DNA from: Luteimonas rhizosphaerae
GTDB taxonomy: Bacteria; Pseudomonadota; Gammaproteobacteria; Xanthomonadales; Xanthomonadaceae
DNA: 64,000 nt
Assembly (NCBI RefSeq): GCF_002849595.1
Contig: NZ_NRQR01000015.1
Location: forward strand, 62,001-126,000
Direction of reading: 5' to 3'
Part shown: piece by piece, positions 59,015 to 64,000 of the stretch
Position numbering within the stretch: the stretch's first letter is position 1
How the letters are laid out: each line of letters opens with the position of its first letter
Notes under the pieces: model-generated
Told to the model about the DNA's origin: nothing
What the model saw: only the letters and a program-made list of their open reading frames with translations
The model's database searches: none
Program-made: the position numbers and the translations under genes

Positions 59015-59283
59015 CAGCGGCGCGCGCTGAGGCCGGGGAAATCGAGGAAGATGCGGTCGGCGAACACGTACAGCGAACCGCCGATCAGCGAGCCGGTGAC
59101 GAAGAGCATGATCACCACCGTCACGAACTTCAGCGCGTAGGGGAAGGTCTGCTCCTGCAGCTGCGTCGCCGCCTGCAGGAACGCGACCACCAGCCCGACC
59201 AGCGCGGCGGCGGCGACCGGCGGCCCGGACAGCAGCAGCACCAGCCACAACGCCTCTTTGGTGAATTCCAGCACGTCGCTCAT
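59014..59283 (-). CDS. sctS: Type III secretion export-apparatus protein SctS
   Basis: An 89-residue two-helix protein (FliQ/HrcS/YscS family): helices LWLVLLLSGPPVAAAALVGLVVAF and YALKFVTVVIMLFVTGSLIG, with the ATQLQEQT loop between them. It overlaps sctR by four bases (ATGA) and sctT by one. Confidence 0.92.
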   Translation of the reverse strand: MSDVLEFTKEALWLVLLLSGPPVAAAALVGLVVAFLQAATQLQEQTFPYALKFVTVVIMLFVTGSLIGGSLYVFADRIFLDFPGLSARR

Positions 59284-60287
59284 GACGTGACTCCATAGGT
59301 CAGCACCAGGCCGTGCACGAGCTTGGCCCAGCCGTCGATCAGCACGAACAGCAGCAGCTTGAACGGCAGCGACACCGTCGTCGGCGACAGCATCATCATG
59401 CCGAGCGCGAGCAGGATGTTGGCGACCACAAGATCGATGATCAGGAACGGCAGGAAGATCAGGAAACCGATCTGGAACGCGGCGGTCAGCTCGCTGACGG
59501 TGAAGGCGGGGACGATGACGATGAAGTCGTCCGGCGTCATGCCGCCGCGCCGCTCGGGCGGCAGCATCCGCTGCACGCTGCGCAGGAAGAACGCGCGCTC
59601 GGCATCGCTCGAGTGCTGGATCAGGAACGTCCGCAGCGGCTCCTTGCCGGCGTCGATCATCGTCAACAGGCGGTTGGTGTCGAAGGACGTGCCCATCGGC
59701 GAGCCGGATGGCGCGGGCGTTCCGGCCGGCGTCACGATCTCCTCGGCGAGGCCCTGGGGCGGCGGGGCGGCGGCTTCCGGCGGATCGGCGCTCGAGCCGC
59801 CTTCGACGGCGGCGAACATCGGATCCGGCGCCGGGCCCGCGGTCTGCGCCTGCGCGGCGGCCTCGGCTTCCAGACCGTCGGCAGCGGCCGGGCTGGTCGG
59901 CACGTCCTCGAGCGTCGCCGCCTGCGCGGCCTCGCGTTCCTCGGGCCGGACCGCGATCGCCTGGCCTTCACGGATCGCCTGCTGGCGCGCGCGCGCGTCG
60001 ATCTGCTGCTGCACCGACGCCGGCGGCGGCCGGCCCTCGAGCCGCGCGTTGACCGCGTCCTGCACGTCGAGGATCACCGGATACATCACGTAGATCGACA
60101 GCACGATCGCCAGCCCGTTGATGACCACGTTCGGCGGCACCTGCTGCAGGCCGAGCGCGTTGCGCAGCAGGCTCAGCACGACGACGATCTTGGTGAACGA
60201 GGTCACCATCACCGCCACGAACGGGGCCAGCGCCAGGCTGACCACCGTCACCAGGACGAGGGCGGGCGAGAACGTGCTGAAATCCAT
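59280..60287 (-). CDS. sctR: Type III secretion export-apparatus protein SctR with large insertion
   Basis: Core export-gate component (FliP/HrcR/YscR family). N-terminal membrane part with TSFTKIVVVLSLLRNALGLQ and QVPPN (about 29-53), a SctR-type variant, then C-terminal SELTAAFQIGFLIFLPF and ALGMMMLSPTTVSLPFK (about 265-310). Usual length is about 215-220 residues; here it is 335, because residues about 86-200 are a Pro/Ala/Glu-rich insertion (59688-60032) in the periplasmic or soluble loop. It is in frame and codon use matches the rest. Overlaps sctS by ATGA. Confidence 0.92.
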   Translation of the reverse strand: MDFSTFSPALVLVTVVSLALAPFVAVMVTSFTKIVVVLSLLRNALGLQQVPPNVVINGLAIVLSIYVMYPVILDVQDAVNARLEGRPPPASVQQQIDARARQQAIREGQAIAVRPEEREAAQAATLEDVPTSPAAADGLEAEAAAQAQTAGPAPDPMFAAVEGGSSADPPEAAAPPPQGLAEEIVTPAGTPAPSGSPMGTSFDTNRLLTMIDAGKEPLRTFLIQHSSDAERAFFLRSVQRMLPPERRGGMTPDDFIVIVPAFTVSELTAAFQIGFLIFLPFLIIDLVVANILLALGMMMLSPTTVSLPFKLLLFVLIDGWAKLVHGLVLTYGVTS

Positions 60288-60290
60288 GCC

Positions 60291-61364
60291 TCAGCTCCAG
60301 GACAGCAGGCGGACCCCGAGGGTATCGCCGACGGCGACCAGCTCGCCCTGTCCGGCGACGCGACCGTTGGCACGGATCGCGACGTTGGCGCCTTCGAGGT
60401 GCGCCGGCAGCGCGAATACGTAACCCGGCTGCAGGCCGGCGAGTTCGCCGAGCGTCAGTTCGACCTGGCCGAGGTCGAAGTCGACCTGGACCGGCAGCGT
60501 CGCGGCGGGATCGGCAGGGCTGGCGGACGTGTCGTCGTTCGGCGCGTCGGGCGCGGCGTCCTGTTGCGTCATCGGGGCAGTCTCCAAACGGGAAGGGGCG
60601 GAACGGGCATGGACCGGCGCGGGCGCGGCAGGGCCGTCGACGCGCCAGCCCTCGGCGGTCTGGCGGACCGGCCAGCGGCGGCCGACGGCCTCGGCCACCA
60701 GCGGCGGCAGGCGGACATTGCCGGCCAGCACGACGTCGCCGGGACGCAGGCTGCGGAAGTCGGCCACCGGCAGCGGCGGCACGGTGAGGGCGATGCGGAC
60801 CGCGGCGGTCAGCTGGCGCCAGGCGCCGAGTTCGGGCGCGCCGCCGGGCTGGGCGCGCGTGCGCAGCAGGCCGAGCCAGTCGACCGGCAGCCGCAGCGTG
60901 CCCGCCAGCGCCGGCGCATCGCCGGTGGCGGGCAGCGAGAAGTCGAGCCAGACACAGTCGGCCGTCGGGGCGGGGTCCGCGTCGACCAGCGGCAGCAACG
61001 AGGTGCCGAGCGCGTCGCTGAGCCGCATCAGCGGCGCCTCGTGCGCGAGGCTCCAGGCGAGCACGCGGGCGCGCCCCTGGTAGTCCTGCCAGTGCAGCGC
61101 ATCGTCGGCGGCGGCCGCGTCGCCCGAGCGCAGCCACAGGCCGAGACGGCTGCCTTCGGCGTCGAGTTCGACCCCCGGCGCATCGCCGGGCGGTCGCCGC
61201 GCCGTCTGCAGCGACAGCCGGGTGTCGCCGGCCGGCCAGTGGCGGGCGCGATCGTGGAATGTGCGCAGGGCCTCGACGAGGGCGGCCGACACCTGCGGCA
61301 GGCGGCCGCGGAGCGAGGCCGGGGCAGGCGATGCGGGGCGCGGCGCGAGTGCGGAATCAGCCAT
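60291..61364 (-). CDS. sctQ: Type III secretion cytosolic-ring protein SctQ
   Basis: A 357-residue C-ring/sorting-platform protein (HrcQ/YscQ family). A SpoA domain at about 285-357 has VDFDLGQVELTLGELAGLQPG and ends GVRLLSWS. An N-terminal region with RPGDVVLAGNVRLPP resembles a second degenerate SpoA-like part. One long protein with a single clear SpoA is usual for SctQ and unlike FliM or FliN. Its start overlaps the response-regulator stop by eight bases. Confidence 0.88.
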   Translation of the reverse strand: MADSALAPRPASPAPASLRGRLPQVSAALVEALRTFHDRARHWPAGDTRLSLQTARRPPGDAPGVELDAEGSRLGLWLRSGDAAAADDALHWQDYQGRARVLAWSLAHEAPLMRLSDALGTSLLPLVDADPAPTADCVWLDFSLPATGDAPALAGTLRLPVDWLGLLRTRAQPGGAPELGAWRQLTAAVRIALTVPPLPVADFRSLRPGDVVLAGNVRLPPLVAEAVGRRWPVRQTAEGWRVDGPAAPAPVHARSAPSRLETAPMTQQDAAPDAPNDDTSASPADPAATLPVQVDFDLGQVELTLGELAGLQPGYVFALPAHLEGANVAIRANGRVAGQGELVAVGDTLGVRLLSWS

Positions 61365-61953
61365 GGCCGAGCGCCACCTTCATCAGTTCGGGCAGCGAGC
61401 GTACCCCGAGTTTGTTCATCATATTGGCTCGATGCAGTTCGACGGTCTTGATGCTGATGCCGAGGATGTCGGCAATGATCTTGTTGGGCTTGCTGGCGAC
61501 GACGAGGTCGAGCACCTGGCGCTCGCGCGGACTCAGTTTCGCGAGCGCCGCGCCCTGCGGCGATCCCGCCTGGACCCGCTCGCGGCTCAGCGCGGTGCGG
61601 ATGGCGTCAATCAGCGCGTCGTCGCTGAAGGGCTTCTCGAGGAAGTTCGAGGCGCCCTTGCGCATCGCTTCCACCGCCAGCGGCACGTCGCCGTGCGCGG
61701 TGACGAACACCAGCGGCAGGGTCGAGCCGCGCCGCAGCAGTTCTTCCTGCAGCTGCAGGCCGCTCATCTCGGGCATGCGGATGTCCGACACCAGGCATTC
61801 GCCGTCGCCGTGGCGGGTGTTGTCGAACACGGTCAGGAACGCCGCGCCGGATGCGAAGGCGCGCACCTCGAAGCCGGCGGTCTCCAGCAGCCACGCGGTG
61901 GAGTCGCGGAAGCCGTCGTTGTCGTCGACGAGATAGACACAGGTGCCGGTCAT
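61357..61953 (-). CDS. FixJ-type response regulator
   Basis: A 198-residue transcription factor. The receiver domain has D10-D11, phospho-acceptor D57 (SDIRMPEMSG), T85 and K107 (LEKPFS); the C-terminal LuxR-type HTH is at about 135-195 (LSPRERQVLDLVV and TVELHRANMMNKLGV). The domain order fits the FixJ/TtrR/NodW group. Its stop overlaps the sctQ start, and it follows the kinase by three bases, so a regulator of the secretion operon is inferred from position. Confidence 0.9.
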   Translation of the reverse strand: MTGTCVYLVDDNDGFRDSTAWLLETAGFEVRAFASGAAFLTVFDNTRHGDGECLVSDIRMPEMSGLQLQEELLRRGSTLPLVFVTAHGDVPLAVEAMRKGASNFLEKPFSDDALIDAIRTALSRERVQAGSPQGAALAKLSPRERQVLDLVVASKPNKIIADILGISIKTVELHRANMMNKLGVRSLPELMKVALGHG

Positions 61954-61956
61954 GCG

Positions 61957-63114
61957 TCAGGTCCTCCTGTCCGGGCTCGGCAGCGTGAATCCGAACACGC
62001 TGCCGCCGCCGTCCCTGGATTCGAAGAACAGGCGTCCTTCGTGGTATTCGATGATCGACCGGCAGATCGCCAGGCCGATGCCGAGGCCGTCGGTCTTGGT
62101 CGTGTAGAACGGCGAGAACAGCTGCTCGCTTTCCTCCCGGCTGAGGCCGGGGCCGCGGTCGCAGACCCGCACCTCGATCGCCTCGTCGAGATTCACGCGC
62201 GCCTCGATGCGCAGGCCGCGCTGCGCGGCGGGCACCTCGCGCATCGCTTCGATCGCGTTCTTGACCAGGTTCAGCAGCACCTGCTCGATCATGACCCGGT
62301 CCGCGTAGACCTGCGGCAGGGTCGGCGCCAGGGCCAGGTCGATGCGCAGCTGCTGGCGTTCGGCTTCCAGCCGCAGCAGTTCCAGCACCGTGTCGACGAT
62401 GACGGGCAGGTCCTGCGCATCGCGGCGCGGCTCGCGCGCGCGGACGAACTCGCGGACCCGCCCGATCACCGCGCTCGCATGTTCGGCCTGGGTGCGCGCG
62501 GCCAGCAGGGCGCGTTCCACCTGCACCGGGCCGCCGGCCTGCCCGACCAGCCGCAGGCTGCCGTTGAGGTAGTTGACGATCGCCGCCAACGGCTGGTTGA
62601 GCTCGTGCGCGAGCGTCGCCGCCATCTCGCCCACCGACATCAGGCGCGAGGTGAACAGCAGTTTTTCCTGCTGCGATTTGTGCGTGTCCAGGGTCTCGAT
62701 GCGCTCGCTGATGTCGACGGCGGTCAGCAGCGTCAGCGCGCGGCCCTGACTGGTCAGCGCGCGCCAGTGCAGGGCATACCAGCGACCGCTGTGCGGCGCG
62801 CGCACTTCGTCGCCGCGCGCGTCACCGGTGGCGTCGCCATGCAGGGTGGCCAGCAGCGCGTCGCGCTGGCCGCAGCCGGGCAGGGTGCCGAGGTCGGCGC
62901 CGAACCGGTCGTTGGACGCGACCAGCGCGCCGGTGCGGGTGTCGAACGCGGCGCAGGCGAACGGCACGGCATCGAGCACGTCGGACAGCGGACCGTCTGC
63001 CGCACCCTGGCGACTCGCTCGCTTGGCTCGGGCCCCGGCGCTGGCGGCGCGGGGACCGGTGGCACCCGTCATGCGGTCGCGCCCGCGCGGGACGGGGCGG
63101 ATGGCGTGATGCAT
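61957..63114 (-). CDS. Sensor histidine kinase
   Basis: A 385-residue cytosolic-looking kinase without a clear membrane helix. A PAS-like domain (about 43-135, VLDAVPFACAAFDT) precedes the phospho-acceptor H170 in LAHELNQPLAA, N box N286 (NLVKNAIEAM) and G boxes (DRGPGLS, GLGIGLAI). First gene of the operon with the response regulator. Starts at 63114 and 63072 are both possible; neither has a clear ribosome site. Confidence 0.88.
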   Translation of the reverse strand: MHHAIRPVPRGRDRMTGATGPRAASAGARAKRASRQGAADGPLSDVLDAVPFACAAFDTRTGALVASNDRFGADLGTLPGCGQRDALLATLHGDATGDARGDEVRAPHSGRWYALHWRALTSQGRALTLLTAVDISERIETLDTHKSQQEKLLFTSRLMSVGEMAATLAHELNQPLAAIVNYLNGSLRLVGQAGGPVQVERALLAARTQAEHASAVIGRVREFVRAREPRRDAQDLPVIVDTVLELLRLEAERQQLRIDLALAPTLPQVYADRVMIEQVLLNLVKNAIEAMREVPAAQRGLRIEARVNLDEAIEVRVCDRGPGLSREESEQLFSPFYTTKTDGLGIGLAICRSIIEYHEGRLFFESRDGGGSVFGFTLPSPDRRT

Positions 63115-63171
63115 GCGGTCGTGCTGCTACCGTACGCGCGCACCGCAGGGGTGCCCGACGAGCCGACCAAC

Positions 63172-63624
63172 ATGATCCGCAGCGCCCGCGCCGCCCGCCG
63201 CATTATCCCATTCGCCTGCACTGCGGGCCTGCTGGCTGTGGCCGGCACGGCGTTTGCCGCGAGCAGCACGCCCGCGACCGACGTGGTGCCGGGCAACGAC
63301 TCGTTCATCGGCGAAATGATCGCGATCGTGCTGCCTATGGCCTTCATCATCATTGCCCTGCTGTTCTTCCTTCGGATCCTGCGACGCCGTTACGGCCTCG
63401 CCGGTCGTGATTCGCCACTTTCCGTACTGCAGATCCTGCCGGTCGGTCCCCGCGAACGTGTCGTCTTACTCCAGTCGCGTGCAGGCCGGGTGTTCGCGAT
63501 CGGCGTTGCGGGTCAAACTGTGACGTTCATTACAGATCTGGAACCGGAAGACGTCGTTTCGCCCCCCGATGCCAGCCCGAATGCAGCCTCCGACACGCTA
63601 CCCAATATCGTGGCGGATCGTTAA
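63172..63624 (+). CDS. FliO-like protein
   Basis: A 150-residue membrane protein. A signal-like segment (about 1-29, ending AFA) is followed by a transmembrane helix (about 47-68, IAIVLPMAFIIIALLFFL) and a FliO-type cytosolic domain (LSVLQILPVGPRERVVLLQ, then VFAIGVAGQTVTFITDLE). FliO assists FliP assembly in flagella; here it is next to sct genes on the divergent strand, so it may assist SctR. The start MIRSARAARR is at 63172. Confidence 0.75.
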   Translation: MIRSARAARRIIPFACTAGLLAVAGTAFAASSTPATDVVPGNDSFIGEMIAIVLPMAFIIIALLFFLRILRRRYGLAGRDSPLSVLQILPVGPRERVVLLQSRAGRVFAIGVAGQTVTFITDLEPEDVVSPPDASPNAASDTLPNIVADR

Positions 63625-63764
63625 GTCACTGTGACGCATCGGTTTTTTTCGCGTCGCAATCGATTTCACGTCGCGTCGTTCAGAAATCCGGAACATCCCT
63701 GCAACCGGAGTTTTACCGGGCCCTAACACGGGCTGGCTATCGTACAGTGGCACAATGTGACGCA
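63625..63764. promoter_or_regulatory. Possible regulatory repeats before sctV
   Basis: An inverted repeat GTCAC-T-GTGAC (63625-63635) directly follows the FliO-like stop and a run of seven T follows (about 63642-63648). TGTGACGCA occurs at 63630-63638 and again at 63756-63764, so an operator pair or a weak terminator is possible. The stretch is less GC-rich than its surroundings. Confidence 0.3.
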
Positions 63765-63889
63765 CGAGGTCAGGGGCAGATGCGTATGTTCTCTCTGTTG
63801 CGGGGCGCAGTACCGAGGTCGTCCGCGTTCCCGCGGCCGGCCGCTTCGTGCATCCCGCCGGGACAGTCCGCCCGTGCCGGAGGTGCCCG

Positions 63890-64000
63890 ATGAGAGCCCT
63901 CCTCGCCACTCTGACCGGTGCACCCGCCGGCGCCGCGCCCCGGGTGAAGCTCGGTTACAGCGACGTCGTCCTGGCCTTCGCCGCGGTCACGATCATCAGC
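63890..64000 (+). CDS. sctV: Probable SctV (FlhA family), partial
   Basis: Only the first 37 codons lie in the window. GGAGG is six bases before the ATG. The N terminus reaches LGYSDVVLAFAAVTIIS, the start of a membrane helix as in SctV/FlhA, the large export-gate component. Assignment rests on that short motif and on the neighbouring sct genes; the rest lies beyond the window. Confidence 0.6.
   Translation, partial: MRALLATLTGAPAGAAPRVKLGYSDVVLAFAAVTIIS

Noticed and set aside
58232-61364. Reading sctQRST as flagellar fliMN, fliP, fliQ, fliR
   Set aside because: SctQ is a single long protein with one clear SpoA domain, and SctR and SctU carry injectisome-branch motifs; however, phylogeny would be needed to settle it.

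Overview
The window is very GC-rich, with third codon positions almost always G or C, and it reads as a chromosomal segment of a gammaproteobacterium of the Lysobacteraceae (Xanthomonadaceae), probably near Lysobacter or Luteimonas. The genus is inference, from the TonB-receptor style, the tamA-tamB order, the plsB, tex, hemH and tatABC contents and REP-like repeats of the type common in that family. Nearly all of it is conserved chromosomal backbone. I see no rRNA, tRNA, CRISPR array, insertion sequence or prophage.

Layout. 1-7600: a TonB-dependent receptor, an endonuclease/exonuclease/phosphatase-family protein, two tandem DsbA-type thiol oxidoreductases, a dihaem cytochrome c4 and GTPase EngB. 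7.6-14.4 kb: glutamate-cysteine ligase, PEP carboxylase, a glutathione S-transferase and a secreted repeat-type protein. 14.7-18.7 kb: a membrane metallophosphoesterase with a probable frameshift, then the formaldehyde-detoxification operon frmR-frmA-(DUF3658-like)-frmB, in which frmA is broken and a typical FrmR operator overlaps the -10 box. 18.9-27 kb: L,D-transpeptidase, a Dph6-like PP-loop enzyme, DegV, Tex, a DUF2007 protein and a sialidase-like lipoprotein. 27-36 kb: tamB, tamA, glyS and glyQ. 36-40 kb: a solitary GspE/PilB ATPase, a lipid kinase and a glutamine amidotransferase.

40-64 kb holds the most distinctive content. A gene for the type III secretion export-switch protein SctU (40.2 kb) stands alone. 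A compact operon at 58.2-63.1 kb runs histidine kinase, response regulator, sctQ, sctR, sctS, sctT, all with overlaps or gaps of a few bases. Divergent from it are a FliO-like gene and the first 37 codons of what looks like sctV, cut by the window end. The motifs favour a non-flagellar (injectisome-type) export apparatus. SctR carries an insertion of about 115 residues, and the operon is led by its own two-component system. Between the two parts lie plsB, ttcA, rdgC, hemH, tatABC, other housekeeping genes and the decayed end of an ABC-F ATPase gene.

Working together: gshA supplies the glutathione used by the frm pathway and GST; the two DsbA proteins and cytochrome c4 act in the periplasm; tamAB and tatABC are envelope export and assembly machines; hemH makes the haem needed by cytochrome c4. 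The main open questions are whether the frameshifts in frmA and the metallophosphoesterase are real or assembly errors, and what the split secretion system exports.
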